A DNA stretch of 64,000 nt from Citrobacter koseri (GTDB lineage Bacteria; Pseudomonadota; Gammaproteobacteria; Enterobacterales; Enterobacteriaceae): NCBI GenBank assembly GCA_900446925.1, contig UAVY01000004.1, positions 1 through 64,000 on the forward strand, given 5' to 3'. The notes beneath the pieces were generated by a model. It ran no database searches, was not told where the DNA came from, and worked only from the letters and a program-made list of their open reading frames with translations. Below are positions 1-13,437 of the stretch, in pieces. Every line of letters starts with the position of its first letter. The stretch's first letter is position 1. The position numbers and the translations under genes were made by a program.

Positions 1-15
1 ATCTTCGGGTTGTGA

Positions 16-2929
<2,914 letters not shown>

Positions 2930-3021
2930 ACAACGCCGAAGATGTTTTGGCGGACTGAGAGACGATTTTCAGCCTGATTACAGATTAGAGTTTAATGCCG
3001 GAGCATTAGACGAACAGAATT

Positions 3022-3141
3022 TGCCTGGCGGCCGTAGCGCGGTGGTCCCACCTGACCCCATGCCGAACTCAGAAGTGAAACGCCGTAGCGCCGATGGTAG
3101 TGTGGGGTCTCCCCATGCGAGAGTAGGGAACTGCCAGGCAT
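3022..3141 (+). rRNA. rrf: 5S ribosomal RNA
   Basis: A 120-nt 5S gene running from TGCCTGGCGGCCGTAGCGCG to CTGCCAGGCAT, whose ends pair as helix I. It lies about 90 nt after 23S, as in a normal rrn operon, with no tRNA between or after. Its exact 120-nt length shows no indel here. Confidence 0.97.
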
Positions 3142-3151
3142 CAAATAAAGC

Positions 3152-3183
3152 AAAGGGCTCAGTCGAAAGACTGAGCCTTTTTG
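3152..3183 (+). terminator. rrn operon terminator
   Basis: Strong hairpin AAAGGGCTCAGTC-GAAA-GACTGAGCCTTT followed by T residues, starting about 10 nt after 5S. This is the standard intrinsic terminator of an enterobacterial rrn operon. Confidence 0.93.
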
Positions 3184-3203
3184 CGTTCATGCGTCCGGGC
3201 GCA

Positions 3204-3303
3204 GCCGGATGGCGGCTGCGCCTTATCCGGCCTACAGACTGTGTGCAAAATACCCGGGATGTTTTTACAGGCCGGATAAGGTGTTCACACCGCCATCCGG
3301 CAT
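3204..3303. repeat. REP/BIME pair
   Basis: Two inverted REP-type units (GCCGGATGGCGGCTGCGCC and GGCCGGATAAGGTG...CACCGCCATCCGGCA) fill the space between the rrn terminator and kgtP. The typical GCCGGATGGCGG / CCTTATCCGGC palindrome is visible in both. The rest of the gap up to 3486 is AT-rich and presumably holds the kgtP promoter; I saw no other feature. Confidence 0.85.
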
Positions 3304-3486
3304 ATATGCGCTGTTCTGCCGGATGACTATTCCCTCCGTATACTCCTAAATCGTTTTCCTGCTAACTAAAATATCGATCTCTGTCACAAAATAAATAATA
3401 ACAATTATATAACATTTCATTCACTAAAAAAGACAGTGAAAAGCACCGACGAGCTCGGGTGGATCTTTGGCGGGAGTATATTTCTA

Positions 3487-4786
3487 ATGACTGAAAGCAG
3501 TGTAACTGTAAACGGGTCGCTGGCAAGCAGTGACACCCGTCGTCGCGTATGGGCAATTGTGGGGGCATCATCAGGGAATCTGGTCGAGTGGTTTGATTTC
3601 TATGTCTATTCCTTCTGCTCTCTCTACTTTGCGCACATCTTTTTTCCTTCGGGAAATACCACCACTCAGCTTTTACAGACCGCCGGAGTTTTCGCCGCAG
3701 GCTTCCTGATGCGTCCCATTGGCGGCTGGCTTTTTGGTCGGATTGCCGATAAGCATGGTCGTAAGAAATCAATGCTTCTCTCTGTTTGCATGATGTGTAT
3801 GGGCTCGTTAGTCATTGCCTGCCTGCCGGGGTATGCCACGATCGGCACCTGGGCTCCGGCTCTTCTGCTGTTGGCTCGTCTGTTTCAGGGGCTGTCTGTT
3901 GGAGGAGAATACGGAACCAGTGCGACCTATATGAGTGAGGTAGCTGTTGAAGGTCGCAAAGGTTTTTACGCATCGTTCCAGTATGTCACTCTGATCGGCG
4001 GTCAGTTACTGGCACTGCTAGTTGTGGTTATCTTGCAGCAAACGCTGGAGGAATCTTCCCTCAGAGAATGGGGATGGCGTATTCCTTTTGCATTGGGCGC
4101 CGTACTGGCCGTTGTCGCGCTTTGGTTGCGTCGACAGTTGGATGAAACCTCAAAACAAGAAACCCGCGGGCTGAAAGAGGCTGGATCGCTCAAAGGACTA
4201 TGGCGTAACCGTAAAGCGTTTATCATGGTACTGGGATTTACCGCTGCGGGTTCGTTGTGTTTCTATACCTTCACAACCTATATGCAGAAGTATCTGGTGA
4301 ATACCGCCGGTATGCATGCCAATGTCGCCAGCGGAATCATGACGGCGGCGCTGTTTGTCTACATGATAATTCAACCCCTGTTTGGCGCTCTCTCAGATAA
4401 AATCGGCCGACGGACATCAATGCTCTGCTTTGGCGCTCTGGCTGCGCTATTTACCGTACCTATTCTGTCAGCATTACAGAATGTCACGTCACCTTACGCA
4501 GCCTTTGGGTTGGTGATGTGCGCCCTGTTGATCGTGAGTTTCTACACCTCAATCAGTGGGATCCTGAAGGCGGAAATGTTTCCTGCCCAGGTGCGGGCAT
4601 TGGGGGGTAGGGCTTTCCTATGCGGTGGCGAATGCGCTGTTCGGCGGCTCTGCGGAATATGTTGCGCTGTCTCTGAAGTCCGTTGGTATGGAGACATCAT
4701 TCTTCTGGTATGTGACCATTATGGCTATCGTGGCATTTCTGGTGTCGCTGATGCTGCACCGCAAGGGAAAAGGGTTACGTCTCTAA
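3487..4786 (+). CDS. kgtP: alpha-ketoglutarate/H+ symporter KgtP, one frameshift
   Basis: MFS permease that imports 2-oxoglutarate with protons across the inner membrane. The protein closely follows E. coli KgtP, including the [15 protein letters not shown] start region, the loop motif [12 protein letters not shown] and a second repeat DKIGRRTS. The ATG at 3487 gives 432 aa after correction, the expected length. One extra G in the run at 4602-4607 breaks the frame near residue 373; the other frame then continues with the expected C-terminus to TAA at 4784-4786. The correct end overlaps convergent yfiM by 4 bp. Upstream in-frame ATG 3436 is unlikely. The break is probably a sequencing error. 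Confidence 0.93.
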
Positions 4787-5118
4787 TTCCGCGCCATTTG
4801 CCAGACGGCGTAACCCGTGGTTGCGCCTGCGACATCCCAGGCGAAATCTTTCCAGCTCCAGCCGCTCCCTCCGGGGCGGCTGTCCCACATCTCTTTTGAC
4901 GCACCGAGACTAATGGAGAACAGCAGCCCAACGGTTGCACTGCGATCGTGGCTCATTCCCTGATGCCGGGCATACTCATTCCCGGCGGCGGAAAGCATGG
5001 CTGATGCAATGAAGTGTTGCGCTTTATCCTGCCCGCTCCAGCTGTCATTGGACATATGGCTACAGCCTGAGAGCAACAACATGCCAAAAAGTATAAGGAA
5101 ACGCACCGTGACCCTCAC
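4783..5118 (-). CDS. yfiM: YfiM family lipoprotein
   Basis: Small predicted outer-membrane lipoprotein of 111 aa. The N-terminus is a lipoprotein signal with lipobox LLSGC (Cys about residue 19), followed by a short domain with [11 protein letters not shown] and conserved [20 protein letters not shown]. Its function is unknown. It lies downstream of pssA on the same strand, after a strong hairpin, and its 3' end meets kgtP tail to tail. The reading frame is intact. Confidence 0.85.
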   Translation of the reverse strand: MRVTVRFLILFGMLLLSGCSHMSNDSWSGQDKAQHFIASAMLSAAGNEYARHQGMSHDRSATVGLLFSISLGASKEMWDSRPGGSGWSWKDFAWDVAGATTGYAVWQMARN

Positions 5119-5120
5119 AG

Positions 5121-5153
5121 GAAAAACCCCGTCGCAGGGACGGGGCTTTTTGA
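5121..5153 (-). terminator. pssA terminator
   Basis: Inverted repeat AAAAACCCCGTC-GCAGG-GACGGGGCTTTTT directly after the pssA stop. Read on the minus strand it is a GC stem followed by U residues. It separates pssA from yfiM, and the symmetric A/T flanks could let it work in both directions. Confidence 0.85.
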
Positions 5154-5154
5154 T

Positions 5155-6510
5155 TTACAGAATACGGCTGATTAATCTGTCGATTCGAATACGACGGAGT
5201 CTGCGGATGAGTTTACGGACTTTAACCGGATAGTCAGCGATGCTTTGTAGATCGCGGTAATGCTTAACAACCGTGGTGTGAGTGCGGATAAGCTCCAGCT
5301 CTTTCTCTCTCTGGGGAGCAAGTTCCTGTTTTGGATCGTGAATCAGAATTGCGTTTTCCAGATCCAGACGCCATGCTCGCGGGTTAAGGTTGTTCCCGGT
5401 GAGCAGCATCCACTTATCATCAACCCACATTCCTTTCAGGTGATAAGTATTGTCGTCATCTTTCCACAAACGCACTACGAGCTGATCGGTATTGACGTAA
5501 TACTGCAAGCGGCTGAGGAAGCGACGCAGGTTAATCTCGTAGAGATAGGGAAGCGCGCCGATGATTTTAAACGGTTCATCCTCAGGGATATAAAAGTCGT
5601 TGGCGGTTTTATCACCCACGATAATCTCAACCTTTTTCCCTTCGCGCAGCAGTTGGATGATGTTACGAACCAACAGCGCAGGCAAGTTGAAATAAGGTGT
5701 GCAAATTGTGAGCTTATGCTCTGCGCAGGGCATAAGATGGAAAATGGTCTTGTTCAGCAGGCTCGATTTTCCCAGCCCAACCAGTGGCGTAACGGAAAGT
5801 TGCTCGTTGTCGGCATCGCCCTGGAAATGGTATGACGCATCGCGCAATTCCTGGCGATACAAACGAATGTCGTTTTTAATCTCCGGGCTTTTCGGACGCT
5901 GGGCACTGTCCAGGCGATTTACGCCGCGACCGTTAAGCAGATTCTGCGTGACCCACTCATACATGATGTCGGCCATCTTTGCATTACGAATCAACTGGTA
6001 ACGATCATAACGATATTTATCATGCTGATGCAGATAGACGTCGTTCAGGCTGGCGCCGCTGTAAAGGACGCTATCATCAATGATAAAGCCTTTAAAATGC
6101 AGTACGCCAAGCGCTTCACGCGTGTTAATCGGCACGCCGTAGACAGGAATATCGATGCCTGGGTTTTCTTGCGCCATTCGGCAATACCAGTCAGCGTTAG
6201 TATTGGACGCGGCTGCGCCAATACGCCCACGCTGAGCGCGGTGCCAGTCGACAAGTACCCGAACATCCAGCTCAGGACGCTGCCGTTTAGCCTCATAGAG
6301 CGCGTCGAGTATGCCCTTGCCGCCGTCATCCTGTTCAAGATACAGGGCAATAATGCAAATACGCTGCGTCGCGCTGGCTATCTTCTCCAGCAGAGTCTCC
6401 CTGAAATTAGCGGGAGCATAAAAGAAATCTACATCATCAACTGGCTGAGAGATCTTAGGTAGTTGGGCAAGGTGTTGTTGATGTTTATTACGCTTAAATT
6501 TTGACAACAT
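5155..6510 (-). CDS. pssA: phosphatidylserine synthase
   Basis: CDP-diacylglycerol:serine O-phosphatidyltransferase, the committed step to phosphatidylethanolamine. It belongs to the phospholipase-D superfamily: two HxKxxxxD motifs are visible, HFKGFIIDD (about residue 138) and HLKGMWVDD (about residue 360). The C-terminus is basic (VRKLIRRLRRIRIDRLISRI), fitting ribosome and acidic-membrane association. Starting at the second of two adjacent Met codons gives 451 aa, as in E. coli. The frame is intact, unlike most neighbours. Its terminator follows at once. Confidence 0.95.
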   Translation of the reverse strand: MLSKFKRNKHQQHLAQLPKISQPVDDVDFFYAPANFRETLLEKIASATQRICIIALYLEQDDGGKGILDALYEAKRQRPELDVRVLVDWHRAQRGRIGAAASNTNADWYCRMAQENPGIDIPVYGVPINTREALGVLHFKGFIIDDSVLYSGASLNDVYLHQHDKYRYDRYQLIRNAKMADIMYEWVTQNLLNGRGVNRLDSAQRPKSPEIKNDIRLYRQELRDASYHFQGDADNEQLSVTPLVGLGKSSLLNKTIFHLMPCAEHKLTICTPYFNLPALLVRNIIQLLREGKKVEIIVGDKTANDFYIPEDEPFKIIGALPYLYEINLRRFLSRLQYYVNTDQLVVRLWKDDDNTYHLKGMWVDDKWMLLTGNNLNPRAWRLDLENAILIHDPKQELAPQREKELELIRTHTTVVKHYRDLQSIADYPVKVRKLIRRLRRIRIDRLISRIL

Positions 6511-6624
6511 CACAGTGCATTTCTTCTCTGTTCATTGAAGGGTCCTCTGTGCTATGCAGACGACATAAGCGAGCAATGATAACACCAGTACCCGTTAAAG
6601 TGGTCAACATTTCCAGTACCTTAC

Positions 6625-9285
6625 TCACGATTCCTCGTATTGGGCCAGATTCAGCGTCAGCCCAACAATCCCCTCTTCGAGCTGGATATCAACATCAAAC
6701 CCGAGCTTTCGGGCCAGTGCCACCATGCCGCGATTGTTTGGCATCGTAATGCCATTCAGACGTCTCAGTCCGTGATCTCGGGTATAAGCAATCAATTTTT
6801 CCATTAATCGCCGGCCTAATCCTAACCCTTTGAGATCTGAGCGAACCAGCACGGCAAATTCCGCATCAATGTTATCCGGGTCGGAGATCGCGCGCGTTAC
6901 CCCGAGGATCTCTTCAGTTTGATCAATACGGCGCACGGCAACAAATGCCATTTCCCGATCGTAGTCGATCTGCGTCATGTTGGCTAAATCTTCATGAGTA
7001 AATTCATTGATCTCGCTAAAATAACGGTAATACAAATCCTCTTTTGTCACCTGAGAAATGAACTGCTGTAGATAAGGCTCATCTTCCGGCAGGATAGGGC
7101 GAAACAGGCAACGTTCGCCGTTTTTCATCTCAACCCACTCTTCAAGCTGCTGCGGATAGGGGCGAATAGCGAGTCGGCTCTCGTTGTCGCCATCATAAGG
7201 GGCGATATCCAGCGTGACGTCCAGCGCGGTAAACTCGCCAGCAGAAGCCAGCAGGGGATGGATATCCAGACGCTGAATTTCCGGGCAATCGACAATCAGG
7301 TTCGAGACCTGTACCAGCAACTGGCTTAACCCTGTGATATCCAGCGGGCGTAGCGCGCTCCGGCCACGAATTTTTTTACTTTTGATTCCCTGAATAACCA
7401 AATAGCGCGCCAGATTCATGTTTAACGGCGGCAGCGCGACGACGGCCTGTTCTTCGGGTCGCCACTCTACGCCGCCTTCGCCAAGCATAATCAGCGGCCC
7501 AAAGACCGGGTCGTGTTCGACGACGACGCGAAGTTCCTGCGCGCCGGCACGGTTCGCCATACTCTGGACTAACAGACCGTGAATGCGCGCCTGGGGCCAG
7601 GCCATTTTTACACGATCGAAAATGGCATTCGCGGCTTGCTGAACTTCCGTTGCCGTGCGCAGATAGAGCATTACCCCCTGAACTTCCGATTTATGCGGAA
7701 TATCCGGCGAACGCAGTTTTAATGCTACCGGATAGCCAATTTGCTCGGCGATATGCACAGCTTCCGCGCTGTCGCCAGCAATCCAGGTAGGAAGCGTGTG
7801 TAACCCATACGCCTGCAAGATAGGCTGAACTTCATGGTATCCAGCGACGTTGCGCCCTCTGCAATCGCCTGCTGTAACAGGTTATGCGCTTGAGCCGTGT
7901 CTGGAGGTCAGGTTGCTTGGCAACACCGGGTTTCCCGTAATTGCTTCTGGTTACGCCGGTATTCCACCATGTGCATAAAGGCAGTGATGGTGCCTTCCGG
8001 TGTTCGATAGGTAGGTAATCCCGCTTCACTGAACATTTTGCGGGCTTCCTGAGAGGAAAACTCGCCGCACCAGTTGGTGAGTAAGGTGACGAATTTCCCT
8101 CTGGGATGATGTTTCACCGCTTCAATGAGCGCGTGTGCGCTTTCGGTGCCTGGTGCGGCGGGCGCTGGGTGAGTGGATCACCATCAGCGCATCAAAATCC
8201 TGGCTGGCGAGTAAGATATTCAGCGTTTTGACGTAGTGTTCACAGCTGGCATCATCACGCAAATCCAGCGGGTTGGCGATATCGACGTGAGCAGGTAGTG
8301 CTTCGCTTAGCTTAAGTCGGGTCTCTTCGCTCAGGGTGGCGAGCTTGCCGTTGCGCGACCACAGCTCATCCAGCGCCAGCGCGGCGGGCGCAGCGCCATT
8401 GCTGATGATCATCAACCTGTCGCCACGTAATGGCCGCATATGGCTCAGCGTTTCGACCGCCGAGAAGAGTTCGTGAGTATCCTGCACGCGTAAAAGCCCC
8501 GCACGCTGGATGGCGGCATCCCATGCCGGGTCCATGCCGACACTGGTATTTAACAAACGTTGCGCCGCCGGGCTGCGACCGCTTTTAATCACCAGAATGG
8601 GTTTATTTCGCGATGCGCTACGGGCGGCGGAGACAAAGCGTCGCGCGTCGCTCAGATGTTCGAGATAGAGCAAAATGGCGCTGGTTTTACTGTCGCGCGC
8701 CAGATAATCCAGCAGTTCATCAACATCAATGTCCAGACTGTCGCCAAGCGCGATAAAATAAGAAAAGCCCATCTCCCGCTGTTGCGCCCAGTCGAGAATC
8801 GTATTGGAGACGGCGGCGGATTGCGAAATAAACGCGAGTTTTCCACGTTTGATCGGAACCGGAGAGAAACTGGCGTTAAGCCCTTGCCAGGGGGCGAGTA
8901 AACCCAGGCTGTTTGGGCCGAGTAGTCGCATTTTATAGCGTTGGGCACATGCCAGAAGTTCAGCGTGCTGCGCTGCGGGCGCCGACAAAATAATGCAGGT
9001 TTTACAGCCTTTTTCCCCCAGCGCCTCCAGCAACGCGATATTACGGCTGGCGTTGGTGCACAGAACGGCGAGATCCGGTGTAAAAGGCAAACTGGCGACG
9101 TCGGGCCAGGCCAGGACGCCTAAGACGGCTTTCCATGCGGGCGTTACAGGTAATACCGGGCCATTAAAGCCTCCTGCCAGCAGGTTACGCATCATCAGGT
9201 AACCTGCGCGATTGGGCTTCATCGACGCCCCTAGCACCGCTATCGATTTTGGTCGCAGTAGTGCTTCCAGTCCTCTCTGACTCAT
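6625..9285 (-). CDS. patZ: protein lysine acetyltransferase PatZ/Pat, four frameshifts
   Basis: Large acetyltransferase that acetylates acetyl-CoA synthetase and other proteins. The N-terminal two thirds is an NDP-forming acyl-CoA synthetase-like region (CoA binding from RPKSIAVLGAS, ATP-grasp-like part in the middle), and the C-terminal GNAT domain includes LVRSDLKGLGLGRRLMEKLI. The span of 2661 nt equals 886 aa plus stop, the family length. Four indels near 8160 (+1), 7929 (-1), 7905 (about +1) and 7836 (-1) cancel, so both ends remain in the proper frame. The ATG at 9285 follows tapT by 35 nt. E. coli calls it yfiQ/pka. Confidence 0.9.
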
Positions 9286-9320
9286 GCCGGTCTCCCTTAC
9301 GCAGAAGTGACCGAATGATT

Positions 9321-10021
9321 TTAAACGCTTTCTGCTGTTTCTGTTGTGACGCTTCCCTGATGTTGCGTTTTTCCTGCCAGATAGCGCGTTTTAAAGCGTG
9401 GAGAAGTGATCGCCTAAATGGGGTTGCCGCAGCCGTGTCGCCCGCCAGATCCAGCAGCGCTATTGCCACTTCGGCAGTGCAATACTGCCCTTCGGCATGA
9501 ACTTCTCGCAGGTGATAGGCGGAAAGACGCGATAAATCAACGGAAATAACCGGCAGGTTATCGAGATAAGGGCTTTTACGGAACATTTTGCGCGCTTCCG
9601 GCCAGGTGCCGTCGAGCATGATAAAAAGCGGCGGTTTTCCGGCTGGTGGCGTGAAAATGACCTCGCGTTCTTCCCCGGCATAGGAGGCGGGGAATACGAC
9701 CATCGGCTGATAATTCGGGTTGTTAACCAGATCGAGCAGCGCCTGCGGAGGTTCGGTACGTGACCATTGAAAGGCTGTTGTTTCCGGCAGAATATCGGCA
9801 ATCAGACGCCCCGTATTGCTGGGTTTCATTGGCTCGGTATCAAACATCACCAGACAAAAACGGCTTGTCGCCTGAGAAGGTGAGAGGGTATCGCACAGGC
9901 AGAGTTTCAACGGGAGCAGACAGCGCTGACAGCGACGAATGCGGTTTCCTCTGGCAAGAAAAGGACGCGTGGCGCGTGCGAGGCGTTCGGCGCGTAACTG
10001 GAGAACAGCGTTATCAGTCAT
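9321..10021 (-). CDS. tapT: tRNA-uridine aminocarboxypropyltransferase (DTW domain), two frameshifts
   Basis: DTW-family enzyme (formerly YfiP) that forms acp3U at tRNA position 47. Visible features are a Cys cluster RRCQRCLLPLKLCLCD near residue 30, the conserved FDTEPMKPSNTGRL segment and the signature MLDGTWPEARKM. Two single-base insertions near 9420 and 9400 throw the frame off near residue 198; read past them the protein ends with YLAGKTQ...ESV at TAA 9321-9323. Corrected length is 232 aa, exactly that of E. coli. Without correction it would falsely run into patZ. It lies just upstream of patZ, probably in one operon. Confidence 0.88.
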
Positions 10022-10090
10022 GGAAGAATACAGTGAAAAACGCTATTGTCGCAGAGGTGAAAACGGGGCACAAGATGCGCCCCGTGGAGA

Positions 10091-10510
10091 TTACAGCGAT
10101 TCGTTCAGCCAGCTGTCAAATGGCGCTTTAGGAACTGCGCCATTTAACATGTCGATGACTTCGCCGTTCTTAAAGATCATGATGGTCGGGATGCTGCGGA
10201 TACCGAAACGGGCGCTGAGTTCACGTTCCGCTTCTGTGTTAACTTTCACAAAACGCACCTTACCGCTGCGCTCTTCCGCGACATCTTCAAAAATCGGGGC
10301 AAAGTTACGGCATGGGCCGCACCACGGTGCCCAGAAATCGACCACCACAGGGAGATCGTCTTTCAGCAGCTTATCCAGCGTTTCACCGGTCGCATTAATC
10401 ACCTCTCCATCGAACAGGTCGTGACCACAGCGTCCACATTTTGCCGCATCCTGAATACGATCATCGGGAATGCGGTTGATTGCTTGGCAGCTGGTACAAA
10501 CGGTATTCAT
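10091..10510 (-). CDS. trxC: thioredoxin 2
   Basis: Cytosolic thioredoxin of 139 aa with an N-terminal zinc finger (CTSCQ and CGRCG, two CxxC pairs) followed by a thioredoxin fold with active site [13 protein letters not shown]. It reduces disulfides, especially under oxidative stress; E. coli trxC is activated by OxyR. The start at 10510 (MNTVCTSC) is chosen by family N-terminus rather than the longer frame from 10549. The frame is intact. The 208-nt gap to divergent yfiF is AT-rich and contains ATAATATGTAACATAT (10567-10582 on the minus strand), a possible but weak OxyR-like site. Confidence 0.95.
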   Translation of the reverse strand: MNTVCTSCQAINRIPDDRIQDAAKCGRCGHDLFDGEVINATGETLDKLLKDDLPVVVDFWAPWCGPCRNFAPIFEDVAEERSGKVRFVKVNTEAERELSARFGIRSIPTIMIFKNGEVIDMLNGAVPKAPFDSWLNESL

Positions 10511-10718
10511 AACTAACCTCTGGATGAGTAGGGTAGACTTTTCCGGCAATCACGCCGATATGTTTCCAATATGTTACATATTATCGATGAGACTGTTTTA
10601 AACAACAATGTGTTTTATTCAATGAGTACAATAGTCATTAGCTTTTAAATGAAATAATGGCTAACCGGGTGCACATCGGGTAATCTTCGCGCTTCGCGCA
10701 GCGCTGGTGGAGAAAAGC

Positions 10719-11765
10719 ATGAACGATGAATTAAAGAACAAAAGCGGCAAGGTCAAAGTGATGTATGTCCGCAGTGATGATGACTCTGATAAACGCACCC
10801 ATAACCCGCGTACCGGGAAAGGGGGAGGCCGTCCAGGAAAGTCTCGTACTGACGGTGGCCGTCGCCCCGCCCGCGATGCTCGTGATGAAAGAAGCGGTCA
10901 GATTCGCGATCGTAAGCGTGAAGACTCACCGTGGCGTACCGTTTCCCGTGCGCCAGGCGATGACACGCCTGAGAAAGCCGAGCACGGTGGAATCAGCGGT
11001 AAAAGTTTTATCGATCCTGAAGTTTTACGTCGCCAGCGTGCGGAAGAGACCCGTGTCTACGGCGAAAACGCCTGTCAGGCCCTGTTCCAGAGTCGCCCGG
11101 ATGCGATTGTCCGCGCATGGTTCATTCAGAGCGTGACCCCTCGCTTTAAAGAAGCGTTACGCTGGATGGCGGCTAACCGCAAAGCGTACCACGTTGTGGA
11201 TGAAGCTGAACTGGCGAAAGCCTCTGGAACTGAGCACCACGGCGGCGTTTGTTTCCTGATTAAAAAGCGTAACGGTACGACCGTTAAGCAGTGGGTAAGC
11301 CAGGCGGACGCGCAGGATTGCGTGCTGGCGCTGGAAGATGTGGCTAACCCGCACAACCTTGGCGGCATGATGCGTAGCTGTGCGCACTTTGGCGTAAAAG
11401 GCGTGGTGGTACAGGACGCGGCGCTTCTTGAATCCGGTGCGGCGATCCGTACGGCGGAAGGCGGCGCGGAGCATGTTCAGCCGATCACGGGCGACAGCAT
11501 TGTGGATGTGTTGGATGATTTCCGTCAGGCGGGTTATACGATCGTCACCACGTCCAGCGATCAGGGCAAGCCGTTGTTTAGTACGGCGCTGCCAGCGAAA
11601 ATGGTGCTGGTGTTAGGGCGTGAGCTGGAGTCCCTGCCGGAAGCCGCGCGTGAACCTGGCGATCTGTGCGTGAAAATTGATGGCACTGGAAATGTTGAAA
11701 ACCTCAACGTCTCTGTCGCAACCGGCGTATTGCTGGGCGAATGGTGGCGTCAGAATAAAGCATAA
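10719..11765 (+). CDS. yfiF: SPOUT (TrmH-type) RNA methyltransferase YfiF
   Basis: Predicted SAM-dependent RNA 2'-O-methyltransferase of the SpoU/TrmH class; its substrate is not established. The N-terminal 100 residues are basic, Gly/Arg/Asp-rich and probably disordered ([10 protein letters not shown]). A substrate-binding domain (about 105-185) follows, then the SPOUT fold with motif 1 [17 protein letters not shown] and motif 3 [15 protein letters not shown]. The start at 10719 ([11 protein letters not shown]) matches the family; 10707 is an in-frame alternative. The frame is intact at 348 aa. It is divergent from trxC. Confidence 0.9.
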   Translation: MNDELKNKSGKVKVMYVRSDDDSDKRTHNPRTGKGGGRPGKSRTDGGRRPARDARDERSGQIRDRKREDSPWRTVSRAPGDDTPEKAEHGGISGKSFIDPEVLRRQRAEETRVYGENACQALFQSRPDAIVRAWFIQSVTPRFKEALRWMAANRKAYHVVDEAELAKASGTEHHGGVCFLIKKRNGTTVKQWVSQADAQDCVLALEDVANPHNLGGMMRSCAHFGVKGVVVQDAALLESGAAIRTAEGGAEHVQPITGDSIVDVLDDFRQAGYTIVTTSSDQGKPLFSTALPAKMVLVLGRELESLPEAAREPGDLCVKIDGTGNVENLNVSVATGVLLGEWWRQNKA

Positions 11766-11772
11766 TCAGGTG

Positions 11773-11990
11773 TAAGTGCCTGATGGCGCTGCGCTTATCA
11801 GGCCTACGGCAATGATTCGTAGGCCGGGTACTCGGCGTAAGTGCCTGATGGCGCTGCGCTTATCAGGCCTACGGCAATGATTCGTAGGCCGGGTACTCGG
11901 CGTAAGCGCCTGATGGCGCTGTGCTTATCCGGGTCTGCGGTAATGATTCGTAGGCCGGGTAAGGCGAAGCCGCCACCCGGCGCAAAGCAA
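11773..11990. repeat. Tandem 65-bp BIME array
   Basis: Three head-to-tail copies of a 65-bp unit start at 11773, 11838 and 11903 (TAAGTGCCTGATGGCGCTGC...), followed by a closing REP half (GGCGAAGCCGCCACCCGGCGC). Copies 1 and 2 are nearly identical and copy 3 has a few changes. Each unit has paired REP palindromes (CTGATGGCGCTGCGCTTATCAG and GTAGGCCGGGTACTCGGCG). It occupies the whole gap between yfiF and the 3' end of ung. Confidence 0.9.
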
Positions 11991-11994
11991 AAAC

Positions 11995-12686
11995 TTATTC
12001 GCTCTCTGCCGGTAATACCGGCATCCAGTCAATCGGCTTCTCGCCGTGCTGCTCCAGCCACTGATTCGCCAATACAAAATGGTTACAGCCAAAGAATCCC
12101 CGATGTGCCGACAACGGCGACGGATGCGGCGCTCTCAACACGTAATGGCGCTGGCGATCGATAATCGCCCCTTTCTTTTGTGCGTGCGAACCCCAGAGTA
12201 AAAAGACGACCCCTTCACGATGTTCGTTAACAAGGCTGATCACTTTGTCTGTAAAGGTTTCCCATCCCAGACTGGCGTGAGAATGCGCCTGGCCTGCGCG
12301 GACGGTCAGCACGGTATTTAATAACAATACTCCCTGACGCGCCCAGCTCTCCAGATACCCATGAGCAGGGCGGGTAAAGCCCGGTATGGACGTTTCCAGT
12401 TCTTTATACATGTTCAGCAGAGAAGGTGGTGTGGCAATACCCGGACGAACAGAAAACGCCAGACCATGCGCCTGCCCAGGGCCGTGATAAGGGTCTTGCC
12501 CCAGAATCACCACTTTGACATCACCGAGTTCAGTGAAGCGAAACCGCGTTAAATACATCCTTCTGTGGAGGGATAGACTGTCATTCCTGACTGACGTTCG
12601 CCCGCAACGGTATGGAGTGTGTTAACAAAATAGGGCTGCTGCTTCTCATCTGCCAGCACATCGTGCCAGGTTAAATCGGTGGCCAT
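11995..12686 (-). CDS. ung: uracil-DNA glycosylase, two frameshifts
   Basis: Family-1 UDG that removes uracil from DNA. The water-activating motif [14 protein letters not shown] and the minor-groove loop [11 protein letters not shown] are visible. Starting at ATG 12684-12686 ([11 protein letters not shown]) and removing two inserted bases near 12568 and 12549 gives 229 aa, the E. coli length. Between them the sequence reads [17 protein letters not shown] as expected. Only the C-terminal 187 aa are in one open frame. The extra bases are probably sequencing errors. Confidence 0.9.
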
Positions 12687-12828
12687 CTCGCTCTCCTGCG
12701 AATTTTTCAATCTGCATAGCTTAACTGCTTCTTTCTATGGTGCAAAATCGCGTGCGTCACAAACCCGGCTACCCCTTAAAGATAGTTGAAAATTTATGTA
12801 AAAAGTTTATGTGTGGATATAGCGTAAG

Positions 12829-12895
12829 TTGATGTAAAACAATAAATTCCATGCAACACCCTCTTTGTGGTGTGGTTTTTGTTGATTTAAATCAA
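12829..12895 (+). promoter_or_regulatory. Two FNR boxes of the grcA promoter
   Basis: A perfect FNR box TTGATTTAAATCAA lies at 12882-12895, with a near-perfect second one, TTGATGTAAAACAA, at 12829-12842. Their centres are 53 bp apart, matching the -40.5/-93.5 arrangement reported for E. coli yfiD. This predicts a start near 12929, just after the TATATATA -10-like stretch at about 12918-12925. The rest of the 12687-13004 gap holds nothing else I can name. Confidence 0.85.
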
Positions 12896-13004
12896 AGAAT
12901 CAAGGGTGTGTGAGGGGTATATATACACTCAAGCAACAATGGTTTTACCAATTGGCCGCGAACAGGCCGATCATAATCAAACACTTTTGCCGGGGAGGCA
13001 TCAC

Positions 13005-13388
13005 ATGATTACAGGTATCCAGATTACTAAAGCCGCTAACGACGACCTGCTGAATTCTTTCTGGTTGCTGGACAGCGAAAAAGGCGAAGCACGTTGCATC
13101 GCGGCGAAAGCCGGTTTTGCCGAAGATGAAGTGGTTGCAGTGAACAAACTGGGTGAAATCGAATACCGTGAAATTCCGATGGAAGTAAAACCGGAAGTTC
13201 GCGTTGAAGGCGGTCAGCACCTGAACGTTAACGTTCTGCGTCGCGAAACGCTGGAAGATGCCGTTAAGCACCCGGAAAAATATCCGCAGCTGACCATCCG
13301 TGTTTCTGGCTATGCCGTGCGTTTTAACTCCCTGACGCCGGAACAGCAGCGCGACGTTATCGCTCGTACCTTTACTGAAAGCCTGTAA
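13005..13388 (+). CDS. grcA: autonomous glycyl radical cofactor GrcA
   Basis: A 127-aa glycyl-radical spare part (YfiD) that replaces the oxygen-damaged C-terminus of pyruvate formate-lyase. The C-terminal glycyl radical motif is visible as [13 protein letters not shown], with the radical Gly in VSGYA. The start at 13005 follows a GGGGAGG ribosome site (TTTTGCCGGGGAGGCATCAC). Expression should rise without oxygen through the upstream FNR pair. A strong terminator follows. The frame is intact; E. coli GrcA is also 127 aa. Confidence 0.95.
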   Translation: MITGIQITKAANDDLLNSFWLLDSEKGEARCIAAKAGFAEDEVVAVNKLGEIEYREIPMEVKPEVRVEGGQHLNVNVLRRETLEDAVKHPEKYPQLTIRVSGYAVRFNSLTPEQQRDVIARTFTESL

Positions 13389-13406
13389 GGCTGACTGATA
13401 ACATAA

Positions 13407-13437
13407 AAACGCCGGGTTAGCCCCGGCGTTTTTTTTA
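13407..13437. terminator. Terminator between grcA and srmB
   Basis: Hairpin AAAACGCCGGGGTTAGCC-type stem (ACGCCGGG-TTAG-CCCCGGCGT) followed by eight T residues on the plus strand. It lies between two convergent genes and may serve both. Confidence 0.9.

Noticed and set aside
3021..3326. 101-aa ORF over the 5S gene and following repeats
   Set aside because: It reads through 5S rRNA, its terminator and REP sequence, so it is not a gene.
9185..9320. C-terminal extension of TapT into patZ (278 aa)
   Set aside because: Two inserted bases near 9420 and 9400 cause it; the corrected frame stops at 9321 with the expected C-terminus and 232 aa.
11773..11990. CRISPR-like regular repeats
   Set aside because: The 65-bp units abut with no unique spacers and consist of REP palindromes; no cas genes are near.
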